A DNA stretch of 20,466 bases from UBA3537 sp038106885 (GTDB lineage: Bacteria; Bacteroidota; Bacteroidia; Flavobacteriales; Flavobacteriaceae), in assembly GCA_038106885.1 (NCBI GenBank), contig JAYNFX010000028.1, positions 1 through 20,466 of the forward strand. The letters run 5' to 3'. A program made the position numbers and the translations under genes. This document shows positions 1-6,801 of the stretch, piece after piece. Each line of letters opens with the position of its first letter. The first letter of the stretch is position 1. The notes beneath the pieces were generated by a model. The model worked only from the letters and a program-made list of their open reading frames with translations, was not told where the DNA came from and searched no databases.

Positions 1-237
1 AGTTTTGGAGGAGGAGCAATAAATGATACTATGATCCAATTTGGAAATTCAAGATTACCTTTTGGTGGTGTAGGTGAAAGCGGGATAGGTGCATATCATG
101 GTAAATATAGTTATGAAACTTTCACTCACAAAAAGAGTATTTCAATTAAATCAAATTGGTTAGATATTCCGATTAGATATGCGCCTTATGACGGTAAACT
201 CAATTTATTAAAAAAAGTATTTAAGTGGTTAAAATAG
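1..237 (+). CDS. Aldehyde dehydrogenase, C-terminal fragment (5' end outside window)
   Basis: The reading frame is open from base 1 and ends with TAG at 235-237, giving the last 78 residues of a longer protein. The fragment has the C-terminal signature of NAD(P)-dependent class 3 aldehyde dehydrogenases: an INDT segment, then LPFGGVGESGIGAYHG and the SYETFTHKK segment. The tail with NWLDIPIRYAPY and a short basic helix is typical of the ALDH3-type enzymes that oxidise aliphatic aldehydes, often from lipid peroxidation. The catalytic Cys and Glu lie upstream and cannot be seen. About 250 bp separate it from the next gene, so it is probably not part of that operon, although aldehyde detoxification would fit the theme of the neighbouring island. 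Confidence 0.88.
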   Translation, partial: SFGGGAINDTMIQFGNSRLPFGGVGESGIGAYHGKYSYETFTHKKSISIKSNWLDIPIRYAPYDGKLNLLKKVFKWLK

Positions 238-427
238 AATAATTAGGCTAATAGATTTTTCTTATAATAAATTATTAAAATACTTATTATCAATGATTTA
301 TATAAATTAATTAAAGTTTTACTTTTATATAATTAATAAAATGAAAAAAATTTAAATATTTACAAAGTCATGATAATTTTGACTAAATAAACAGATAAAA
401 AATTGGATAATTAAATCCTAATAAATC

Positions 428-449
428 AAATGTTAATGTTTATTTAATT
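428..449 (+). promoter_or_regulatory. Copy A of a 22-bp sequence found upstream of both island blocks
   Basis: The core TGTTAATRTTTRTTTAAT (R = purine) is preceded by AAA and followed by T. It matches the sequence at 6025-6046 in 20 of 22 positions. It lies 25 bp upstream of a TAnnTTTG -7 box, so at about -60 to -39 from the expected transcript start, where an activator would bind. Inside it, TGTTAAT and TATTTAAT start 10 bp apart, one helical turn. The role as a binding site is inferred. Confidence 0.45.
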
Positions 450-469
450 ATTATTTTTTGATTTGAACA

Positions 470-506
470 TGTCATATTTTTGTAATAAATGTTACATGAA
501 ATGACA
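470..506. promoter_or_regulatory. Nested inverted repeat over the start of the TetR gene, candidate operator
   Basis: Two inverted repeats share nearly the same centre: an inner TGTAA (481-485) and TTACA (492-496) with 6 bp between, and an outer TGTCAT (470-475) and ATGACA (501-506). The dyad spans the -7 box, the probable transcript start and both possible start codons. TetR-family proteins commonly repress their own gene from palindromes placed like this, so an autoregulatory operator is likely. An RNA hairpin covering the start codon is the alternative. Confidence 0.4.
475..482 (+). promoter_or_regulatory. -7 promoter box (TATTTTTG) of the TetR regulator operon
   Basis: An exact match to the Bacteroidota -7 consensus TAnnTTTG. 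No TTTG lies at the usual 19-20 bp upstream, as might be expected for a promoter helped by an activator. The predicted start of transcription is near 488-490, which leaves about 12 nt before an ATG at 501 and almost none before the ATG at 489. Confidence 0.4.
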
Positions 507-1157
507 AAAAAAACAAAAATAGAAGAAGGTTATTTGATTGAAAAATACATGGATTATGTATTAGAATACCACAAGAAACCAAACTCCGTACACTCATTTG
601 CGAAAAAATTTAATTTTAATGAATCTGATTTTTATTCTTTTTTTGGTTCGTTTACTTCACTAGAGTCGCAAATATTTGCTAGATTTTTCGACAACACCAT
701 AAACACACTAAAGAAAAGTAAGGACTACAGTAATTTTGATTCAATGAATAAAATTTTGAGTTTCTATTTTACTTTTTTTGCTAATCTAACTGCAAACAGG
801 AGCTACGTAAAATATTCTTTAAGTAATGGTAACAGTAAGTTAAATAACATCAAACAACTTAGATTGTTAAGAAAGAAATTTTTGAGTTTTATCGATGGAT
901 TAGATCTTGGAATTACAGAGCTTAAAAACAAAAACCTCGATGATGTTAAAGATCGTGTAGTTAATGAATCATATTGGATTCAAATGCTTGTTACTCTTAA
1001 ATTTTGGTTAGATGACGAATCTAAAGATTTTGAAAAAACAGATTTATTTATTGAAAAATCTATTGCTGCAAGCTTTGAATTAACTTCCACTACCCCATTG
1101 AAAAGTGTAATCGATTTTGGCAAGTTTATTTTCAAAGAAAAAATTAACATGAGTTAA
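501..1157 (+). CDS. TetR/AcrR-family transcriptional regulator
   Basis: A 218-aa protein with an N-terminal helix-turn-helix in which a short helix is followed by SVHSFAKKFNFNESDFYSFF, the usual TetR recognition region, then LESQIFARFFDNT. The helical C-terminal ligand or dimer domain resembles the TetR C-terminal families common in Bacteroidota, with a FYFTFFANLTANRSYV segment. I prefer ATG 501 over the in-frame ATG at 489, because family members start close to a KKxxI segment and the -7 box predicts a transcript start near 489. The gene heads the island and overlaps the next start by one base (TAATG), so it is translated with the ABC1 kinase gene. It is the only DNA-binding regulator seen in the island and probably controls it. 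The ligand is unknown. Confidence 0.8.
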   Translation: MTKKTKIEEGYLIEKYMDYVLEYHKKPNSVHSFAKKFNFNESDFYSFFGSFTSLESQIFARFFDNTINTLKKSKDYSNFDSMNKILSFYFTFFANLTANRSYVKYSLSNGNSKLNNIKQLRLLRKKFLSFIDGLDLGITELKNKNLDDVKDRVVNESYWIQMLVTLKFWLDDESKDFEKTDLFIEKSIAASFELTSTTPLKSVIDFGKFIFKEKINMS

Positions 1158-2467
1158 TGAAAAGCATTGACAGCATACCCATATCTAAATTAGAGCGTGC
1201 CTCAAAAATAGTTTCAACTGGAGCTAAAGTAGGTGTTAATTATTTAAAATACTACAGCCAAAGATTAAGTAAGACTGAAACAGAAGCTAAAGATATTCTA
1301 AATGAGAACAATGCCGAAGATATTTACAGTGGACTTAAACAGCTGAAGGGAAGTGCTTTGAAAGTCGCCCAGATGTTAAGTATGGAAAAAAATTTATTAC
1401 CTCGAGCTTATGTAGATAAATTCTCACTATCTCAATTTTCGGTACCACCTTTATCTGCTGCATTAGTTGAAAGAACTTTTAAAAAATATTTTGGACTACC
1501 ACCAAGCGAGGTTTTTGATGAATTTGATCCAAATTCAGTAAATGCTGCTAGTATTGGCCAAGTTCATATAGCAAAAAAATACAAAAAAAAACTAGCCGTC
1601 AAAATTCAATATCCAGGTGTAGCAGAAAGCGTTAAATCTGATTTAGCACTGGTAAAGCCAATTGCTTTGAAGATGTTTAATATTAAAGGAAATGGTGCTG
1701 ACAAGTATTTTAAAGAAGTTGAAGACAAGCTTAATGAAGAAACTGATTATTCTCTTGAAATAAAACAGAGTCAACAAATAGTTGAAGCTTGTGAAAAAAT
1801 ACCAAATATTTTATTTCCAAGGTATTATCCTAAACTATCTACTGAAAGAATCTTGACAATGGATTTTATGGAAGGAAAGCATTTATCTGAGTTTGTTAAG
1901 ACAAATAATGATCAAAAAAAACTAAATAAAATTGGTCAAGCTTTATGGGATTTTTATATGCATCAAATTCACAATCTAAAGAAAGTTCATGCAGATCCAC
2001 ACCCTGGAAACTTCTTAATAAACAAATTTTCAAAACTGATAGCGTTAGATTTTGGTTGCATGAAATCCATCCCTGAATCTTTTTACAAACCTTACTTCGA
2101 ATTAGCAAACAAATCAGTTCTAAATAACCCAACCAAGTTTTCTGAAAAACTACATGAGTTAGAAATTTTAAAAAATAATGATACCAGACAAGAAATTCTA
2201 TTTTTTACAGATATGTTTTACGACTTATTAAGCATATTTACGCTACCATTTCAGAACGAATACTTTGACTTTTCAGATCCAGATTTTTTTGGTAAAATTG
2301 GTGATTTAGCAGAAAGGTATAGTAAAAGTACAGATTTGAAAAAATTTAATAACAATAGAGGCTCAAAACACTTCATTTACATGAATAGAACCTTTTTTGG
2401 CTTGTACAACTTAATGTTTGATCTTCAGGCTAATTCAATCAAAATCAATCAATTTAAAAATTACTAA
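1157..2467 (+). CDS. ABC1/AarF/UbiB-family atypical kinase-like protein
   Basis: A 436-aa member of the ABC1 (ADCK/UbiB) family of protein-kinase-like ATPases. Visible motifs are the KxGQ-region segment at about 61-76 (here K-V-A-Q, with Ala for Gly), the NAASIGQVH loop at 129-137, the ATP-binding Lys in AVKIQYPGV near 149, an EETDYSLE helix, the catalytic segment VHADPHPGNF and the metal-binding LDFG. UbiB proteins support ubiquinone synthesis, but flavobacteria use menaquinone, so the substrate here is uncertain. In plants, ABC1K proteins regulate prenyl-lipid and quinone metabolism under photo-oxidative stress, which suits this island. The gene sits between the TetR gene (1-base overlap) and the flavin reductase gene (1-base overlap), indicating tight co-translation. 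Confidence 0.9.
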   Translation: MKSIDSIPISKLERASKIVSTGAKVGVNYLKYYSQRLSKTETEAKDILNENNAEDIYSGLKQLKGSALKVAQMLSMEKNLLPRAYVDKFSLSQFSVPPLSAALVERTFKKYFGLPPSEVFDEFDPNSVNAASIGQVHIAKKYKKKLAVKIQYPGVAESVKSDLALVKPIALKMFNIKGNGADKYFKEVEDKLNEETDYSLEIKQSQQIVEACEKIPNILFPRYYPKLSTERILTMDFMEGKHLSEFVKTNNDQKKLNKIGQALWDFYMHQIHNLKKVHADPHPGNFLINKFSKLIALDFGCMKSIPESFYKPYFELANKSVLNNPTKFSEKLHELEILKNNDTRQEILFFTDMFYDLLSIFTLPFQNEYFDFSDPDFFGKIGDLAERYSKSTDLKKFNNNRGSKHFIYMNRTFFGLYNLMFDLQANSIKINQFKNY

Positions 2468-3102
2468 TGATACACTTAAAAAGACAGGATTTTGAAAAAC
2501 TAGACCATATTTATAGAATTAATTTAATCAACAGCTGCTCAGGTTTTAAATCAGCAAATTTAATTGGCACAAAATCAAATTCTGGACATACTAATTTAGC
2601 AATTTTTAGCTCAGTAACTCACTTGGGATCAAATCCTCCCCTTTTAAGTATAATATTCAGACCAGTAAGCGATGTACCAAGAAATACTTATGAAAATATA
2701 AAAGAAACGGGGCAATTTACTGTAAACCACATCCACGAGCCAATAATTGAAAAAGCGCATCATACCTCAGCAAAGTATAGTAAATATATTTCCGAATTTG
2801 CGGTTAGTAATTTACAAGAGGAATATAAAAATAATTGGCATGCTCCATTTGTTAAAGGATCTCCAGTTCAAATGGCTCTAACATATTGTGAAGAATACTT
2901 AATTAAATCAAATAATTGTATTCAATTAATTGGTGAAATTAAAGATTTGTATGTTCAAGATAATTTATTAGAAAATGATGGTTTCATTAATTTATCCAAA
3001 GGTAAAATTACAGCAATAAATGGTCTTGATGGTTATAATGTTCCTAAACTAAAAATAAGACTCCCCTACCAAAGACCTATTAATGCATTAGAACCTAAGT
3101 GA
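2467..3102 (+). CDS. Flavin reductase-like FMN-binding protein
   Basis: A 211-aa protein of the flavin reductase (DIM6/NTAB, FMN-binding split barrel) family. The N-terminal half shows the LIGTKSNSGHTNLAIFSSVTHLGSNPPLLSI-type strand-loop pattern (shortened here by description: flavin phosphate loop, then PPLLSIIFRP) followed by NTYENIKETGQFTVNHI, the hallmark segment of the family near residues 78-95. Such proteins bind FMN and either reduce free flavin with NAD(P)H or use it as a cofactor. Start ATG 2467 overlaps the ABC1 stop (TAATG). Placed directly before two flavoprotein photolyase/cryptochrome genes, it may supply reduced flavin, because photolyase FAD must be reduced to be active. That link is inferred. 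The true substrate cannot be read from the sequence. Confidence 0.85.
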   Translation: MIHLKRQDFEKLDHIYRINLINSCSGFKSANLIGTKSNSGHTNLAIFSSVTHLGSNPPLLSIIFRPVSDVPRNTYENIKETGQFTVNHIHEPIIEKAHHTSAKYSKYISEFAVSNLQEEYKNNWHAPFVKGSPVQMALTYCEEYLIKSNNCIQLIGEIKDLYVQDNLLENDGFINLSKGKITAINGLDGYNVPKLKIRLPYQRPINALEPK

Positions 3103-3109
3103 TAAGATT

Positions 3110-3268
3110 TTGAAAAAAACTCACTTACCAACCAAAATTTGTATTGTTTGTAACAGATCTTTTTCTTGGAGAAAAAAATGGAAAAATAACTGGCAATCAG
3201 TTAAATATTGTAGCAAAAAATGCATAAAAAACAAAAAACATCAATCGTCTGGTTTACCAACAACTTAA
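3110..3268 (+). CDS. Small zinc-ribbon protein, DUF2256 family
   Basis: A 52-aa ORF with a TTG start 7 bp after the flavin reductase stop. It begins KKTHLPTKICIVCNRSFSWR and continues through WKNNW to a YCSKKC segment. The LPxKxCxxC...FxWRKKW...VKYCSxxC pattern is the DUF2256 signature. Cys11, Cys14, Cys34 and Cys38 form a CxxC / CxxxC zinc-binding set. The 3' part overlaps the DASH cryptochrome gene by 49 bp in another frame, and an in-frame stop at 3089-3091 rules out a much longer N-terminus. ATT at 3107 is another possible start. DUF2256 genes are repeatedly found beside cryptochrome/photolyase genes in bacteria, but their function is unknown. A role in nucleic-acid binding or cryptochrome control is possible only as inference. 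Confidence 0.82.
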   Translation: MKKTHLPTKICIVCNRSFSWRKKWKNNWQSVKYCSKKCIKNKKHQSSGLPTT

Positions 3269-4512
3269 GAACAAAAGACAATAATTTATTAAAATCTGCC
3301 TCAGATAATTCAGATTTTATCATTGGAGTTTATTGTATTGACTTTTGCGCAAGTGACATGACGTATTATGGTTTTAAAAAAACAAATAAATTTAGAGCTA
3401 AATTCCTATTACAAACGCTTAATTCACTTAAAAAAGAACTAAACAAACTAAATATACCCCTTATAATCTTATATAAGGACTATAAGAATAAATTTATTTC
3501 GACCATTAATGAATTCAAAGTAACATCTATTTATGTACAAAAAGAGTGGACAAGAGATGAAATAATAAAAATTGATTCAATAAAAAAAATAATTCCTAAT
3601 AATGTAAAATTTAATGAAATCTATGATCAATTTTTGTATGACCCTTCCAACATTCCATTTAGTTTTAAAAACATTCCTGATGTTTTTACAAAATTTAGAA
3701 AAGAATTAGAAAAAAAGGGGGAGATAATTCCTTTAGTCAACATTAATAAAAAACCAAAACCGTTAACAGTCAAAAATGATTTAAAAATTCCATCTTTGGA
3801 AGAATTGGGATACAAAGATTTTGAGGTAGATAAACGTACAGCTTTTCCTTTTGAAGGTGGAGAAATTAATGCCATTGAGAGGTTAAATGAATACCTTTTT
3901 AAAACTAAGTTAATTGGTAATTACAAAAACACCAGAAATGGCCTATTAGGAAAAAATTATAGCTCTAAATTTTCTCCATGGCTTGCTAATGGAAGTTTAT
4001 CAGCAAGACAAATATTCAAAAATGTTAAAGACTTTGAAATTAATTTTTTTTCGAATCAATCAACATACTGGATGGTCTTTGAACTAATTTGGCGTGACTT
4101 TTTTAAATATGTTTCACTTAAGTACAAAAACAAAATATTTAAATTAAATGGAATATTAGATATTGAATATAATTGGTCAACTAATAAAAAATACATAGAT
4201 CAATGGATTAATGGAAAAACAGCAAATGATTTCGTAAATGCAAACATGATTGAATTAAAAAGTACTGGCTGGATGAGTAATCGTGGACGACAGAACGTAG
4301 CATCGTATTTTGCAAAAAATATGAAAATGGATTGGAGAATCGGAGCATCCTATTTCGAAAGTATGCTAATAGATTATGATGTACACAGTAATTATGGTAA
4401 TTGGATCTATATTTCCGGTGTTGGAAATGATCCAAGAGACCGATTCTTTAATTTAAAACGGCAAGCTGAAATATATGATGGTGATAGAAAATTTAGAAAA
4501 AAATGGTTATGA
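3220..4512 (+). CDS. DASH-type cryptochrome (cry-DASH)
   Basis: A 430-aa photolyase/cryptochrome flavoprotein. The N-terminal antenna-binding domain opens with SIVWFTNNLRTKDN near residues 8-21, the usual DASH beginning. The FAD domain has the phosphate-binding segment around KFSPWLANGSLSARQI, the lesion-pocket ELIWRDFFKY, and the DASH-specific run TGWMSNRGRQNVASYFAKN, then DYDVHSNYGNW and SGVGNDPRDRFFN. Asn391 is in the position facing flavin N5. The usual W of SNWGNW is Tyr here. DASH proteins carry FAD plus a methenyl-tetrahydrofolate antenna and repair cyclobutane dimers mainly in single-stranded DNA; some act in signalling. The gene starts inside the DUF2256 gene and ends in an ATGA overlap with the next photolyase-like gene. 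Confidence 0.93.
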   Translation: MHKKQKTSIVWFTNNLRTKDNNLLKSASDNSDFIIGVYCIDFCASDMTYYGFKKTNKFRAKFLLQTLNSLKKELNKLNIPLIILYKDYKNKFISTINEFKVTSIYVQKEWTRDEIIKIDSIKKIIPNNVKFNEIYDQFLYDPSNIPFSFKNIPDVFTKFRKELEKKGEIIPLVNINKKPKPLTVKNDLKIPSLEELGYKDFEVDKRTAFPFEGGEINAIERLNEYLFKTKLIGNYKNTRNGLLGKNYSSKFSPWLANGSLSARQIFKNVKDFEINFFSNQSTYWMVFELIWRDFFKYVSLKYKNKIFKLNGILDIEYNWSTNKKYIDQWINGKTANDFVNANMIELKSTGWMSNRGRQNVASYFAKNMKMDWRIGASYFESMLIDYDVHSNYGNWIYISGVGNDPRDRFFNLKRQAEIYDGDRKFRKKWL

Positions 4513-5993
4513 GTAATGATAAAAAAAATATTAGTTTAATTTTCCCTAATCAGCTATTTAAAAACTCAGATTTAATAGATAAAGCAGAAAATATATACAT
4601 AATTGAAGAATACCTTTTTTTTAAGCAGTATAATTTTCACAAACAAAAAATTTTGTTTCACAGAATGAGCATGAAGTTTTATGAAGAATATATTTCTAAA
4701 AATAAAAATGTCAAGTACATTAACTCATACTCAGAGCAAAGCGACATAAGAAAATTAATAACAAGTTTTCGTGGAAAAGTAGATAAATTAAGTATTTACG
4801 ACCCTAACGATAATTGGTTAATGAATAGAATAAAAAATTCCTGTGAAAAAATAAATGCTGATCTTATAATTTACGAAAATCCATTATTCATAACTAAAAA
4901 AAGTGATTTACACCCTTTTTTCAGAGAAGATAAAAAGAAATTTTTCCAGACTTCATTTTATAAATCACAAAGACAAAAAATGGGTATCTTAATGAATAAT
5001 GGCTTACCGCAAGGGGGTGAATGGACTTACGATAAGTATAACAGAGAAAAATACCCAAAAGACAAAAAAACCCCTAAAATATCGTCTCCGTGCGAGTCAT
5101 CTTTGTTTGATGAAGCTTTATCTTATGTTGAAAAATATTTTTCAAACAATTTAGGCTCTACACCAACTAAAAACTTATATCCACATGATTTCAATACTTC
5201 AAGAAAATGGCTATTAGAATTTTTAAAAATTAGATTTAAAGAGTTTGGAACTTATGAAGATGCGATTTTGAAAAATGAAACAGATCTTCACCACAGTATT
5301 CTATCACCAATGATGAATGTAGGGCTGATCAGCCCAATTGAAGTTATAGAAACATCACTAAATTATGCAAAAAACAATAATATCCCTATAAATTCAACTG
5401 AAGGATTTATAAGACAAATCATTGGTTGGAGAGAATTTATTAGAGGCATTTACATTACAAAAGGATCCTATGAAAGAACTAATAATTTTTGGGGATTTGA
5501 TAGAAAATTACCATCATCATTTTACAATGGTACTACAGGAATTGAACCCTTCGATGATTCCGTGAAAAAGCTTTCTAAAACAGGTTATGTACACCATATT
5601 GAAAGATTAATGATTATCGGTAATTTTATGCTTCTTTGTGAAATAGATCCAAACGAAGTTTATAAGTGGTTTATGGAATTTTCAATTGATAGCTATGATT
5701 GGGTAATGGTTCCAAACGTTTATGGAATGAGCCAATTTGCTGACGGAGGAATAATGTCTACCAAACCTTATATAAGCGGAAGCAGTTATATTATTAAAAT
5801 GAGTGATTATAAGAAAGGTGATTGGTCTAAAATATGGGATGCCTTATTTTGGAATTTTATAAATAATCATAAAGATTTTTTCAGAAAAAACCCAAGAATG
5901 AGAATGCTTGTAAGCAACTTTGAAAAAATGGATTTTGAAAAGAAAAAATCAATTATAGAAATAGCCTCCAATTTTATCGATTCTCTAAATTAA
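4509..5993 (+). CDS. Cryptochrome/photolyase-related protein of the FeS-BCP (prokaryotic 6-4 photolyase) type, without Fe-S cysteines
   Basis: A 494-aa protein related to Agrobacterium PhrB and Rhodobacter CryB. Support: the N-terminal LIFPNQLF start, ILSPMMNVGLISPIEV, the FIRQIIGWREFIRGIY segment, the YVHHIERLM double histidine, and the DSYDWVMVPNVYGMSQFADGG run. Known members carry a [4Fe-4S] cluster on four cysteines and a lumazine antenna. Here the whole protein has only three cysteines; the CxxC-containing segment after MSDY reads KKGDWSKIW and the first ligand position (TTGIEPFDDS) is also not Cys, so no such cluster can form. I chose ATG 4509 (ATGA overlap with cry-DASH) over ATG 4503. 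It probably repairs 6-4 photoproducts or acts as a photoreceptor, but activity is unproven. It ends the first block of the island. Confidence 0.88.
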   Translation: MSNDKKNISLIFPNQLFKNSDLIDKAENIYIIEEYLFFKQYNFHKQKILFHRMSMKFYEEYISKNKNVKYINSYSEQSDIRKLITSFRGKVDKLSIYDPNDNWLMNRIKNSCEKINADLIIYENPLFITKKSDLHPFFREDKKKFFQTSFYKSQRQKMGILMNNGLPQGGEWTYDKYNREKYPKDKKTPKISSPCESSLFDEALSYVEKYFSNNLGSTPTKNLYPHDFNTSRKWLLEFLKIRFKEFGTYEDAILKNETDLHHSILSPMMNVGLISPIEVIETSLNYAKNNNIPINSTEGFIRQIIGWREFIRGIYITKGSYERTNNFWGFDRKLPSSFYNGTTGIEPFDDSVKKLSKTGYVHHIERLMIIGNFMLLCEIDPNEVYKWFMEFSIDSYDWVMVPNVYGMSQFADGGIMSTKPYISGSSYIIKMSDYKKGDWSKIWDALFWNFINNHKDFFRKNPRMRMLVSNFEKMDFEKKKSIIEIASNFIDSLN

Positions 5994-6024
5994 TAATAGT
6001 CTTGATCTGTTAAAAAAAAATTAA

Positions 6025-6046
6025 AAATGTTAATATTTGTTTAATT
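6025..6046 (+). promoter_or_regulatory. Copy B of the 22-bp sequence upstream of the second island block
   Basis: Differs from copy A (428-449) at two of 22 positions. It lies 26 bp before the -7 box at 6073 (25 bp in copy A). TGTTAAT (6028) and TGTTTAAT (6038) start 10 bp apart, and a further GTTTAAT occurs at 6052. Direct repeats of about a helical turn upstream of a promoter suggest a multimeric regulator; CarH/LitR-type MerR photoreceptors use that arrangement, but no MerR gene lies in this window. Confidence 0.45.
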
Positions 6047-6072
6047 CCAAGGTTTAATGAAACTACAATACC

Positions 6073-6088
6073 TATGTTTGATTAAACA
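6073..6088 (+). promoter_or_regulatory. -7 box (TATGTTTG, 6073-6080) with overlapping palindrome, promoter of second island block
   Basis: An exact TAnnTTTG match in the only sizeable gap inside the island (5994-6096). It overlaps an inverted repeat TGTTT-N4-AAACA at 6075-6088, where a repressor would block the promoter. There is no good TTTG at -33; the nearest similar element is TTTA at 6053. The expected transcript start is near 6086-6088, about ten bases before the first start codon. Confidence 0.42.
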
Positions 6089-6096
6089 ATACAATT

Positions 6097-6525
6097 TTGG
6101 TTTTAGATACCACATATCATAACAAAGAACATAAACAATTAATCGAAGATATCGTTGGTGAACCTTTCGGATTTTTTGAAGCACTTCGTAGAGGAGGTAT
6201 TGGATCTAAAAGACTTATAGTAAATAATTTCAGCCCGAATCTAAATTTCATCACTAATAGCGTATCAGATATTAATTATGCAAATATTGAGTTGAGAAAA
6301 CAAGGTATTTTGGTTATGATTAATAAAGGTTTAAAAAATTTTACATGGGCCATTCCTTTTTACCAATTGGTATTTTATAAAAGCGATATGACCAGTATTC
6401 ATGCACAAGGAAAGTTTATTCAGTTTGCAAACTCTAAGACATTTAAAGAAAATAAAAAATTCCTTCATCAAATTATGAATGAAAAAATAAAATTTGATGA
6501 AAAATATTCTTTGCCTCAATTATGA
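6097..6525 (+). CDS. Uncharacterised 142-aa protein, first gene of the second island block
   Basis: I do not recognise the family. The frame is open from 6082 and the best start is TTG 6097 (ATT 6094 is the alternative; no ATG is available near the 5' end). The N-terminal 40 residues look helical with an FGFFEALRRGGIGSKRL segment. Residues about 60-110 alternate as beta strands (NIELRKQGILVMINKGLKN, then FTWAIPFYQLVFYK), followed by a lysine-rich C-terminal helix, so a small PH-like barrel is conceivable but not shown. There is no signal peptide or membrane segment. The stop overlaps the next ATG (TTATGA context, 4 bp), so it is translated with the DUF2805 gene. Real coding is supported by this coupling and by the promoter directly upstream. 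Its position suggests a part in the light response. Confidence 0.75.
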   Translation: MVLDTTYHNKEHKQLIEDIVGEPFGFFEALRRGGIGSKRLIVNNFSPNLNFITNSVSDINYANIELRKQGILVMINKGLKNFTWAIPFYQLVFYKSDMTSIHAQGKFIQFANSKTFKENKKFLHQIMNEKIKFDEKYSLPQL

Positions 6526-6794
6526 AATTAAATCAAATCGACATAGATAGAATTATTGAAATGGCATGGGAAGATCGAACAACATTCGAAGCTATTAAAT
6601 TTCAATTTGGCTTAAAAGAACAGCAAGTTATTGATTTGATGAGAAATCAGTTAAAGCCAAAAAGTTTCAAACTATGGAGGTCAAGAGTTCAAGGTCGAAA
6701 CACTAAACATGAAAAATTAAGAAATTTTGACTCTGGCAGATTTAAGTGTTCTCGTCAAAAGTCAATTTCAAATAATAAAATTTCTAAAAGATAA
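6522..6794 (+). CDS. DUF2805 / TIGR03643 family protein
   Basis: A 90-aa basic protein. Residues 7-65 carry the family signature: DRIIEMAWEDRTTFEAI, FGLKEQQVIDLMR, SFKLWRSRVQGRNTKH. The first part resembles a small helix-turn-helix-like bundle (FGLKEQQVIDLMRNQL) and the C-terminal third is rich in Lys, Arg and Ser, compatible with nucleic-acid binding, but no function is established. Genes of this family are often found near cryptochrome/photolyase and DUF2256 genes, as here. The ATG overlaps the preceding stop by 4 bp, and folE starts 7 bp after its stop. Confidence 0.85.
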   Translation: MKLNQIDIDRIIEMAWEDRTTFEAIKFQFGLKEQQVIDLMRNQLKPKSFKLWRSRVQGRNTKHEKLRNFDSGRFKCSRQKSISNNKISKR

Positions 6795-6801
6795 ATAATT
6801 T

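Noticed and set aside
242..262. ATTAG/CTAAT repeat followed by a short T-run after the aldehyde dehydrogenase gene
   Set aside because: The arms leave no room for a loop, and the stem would be too weak for a terminator. The rest of 238-427 shows no gene or clear structure.
489..500. ATG 489 as start of the TetR regulator
   Set aside because: Possible, but it would coincide with the predicted transcript start, and the family N-terminus aligns with the ATG at 501.
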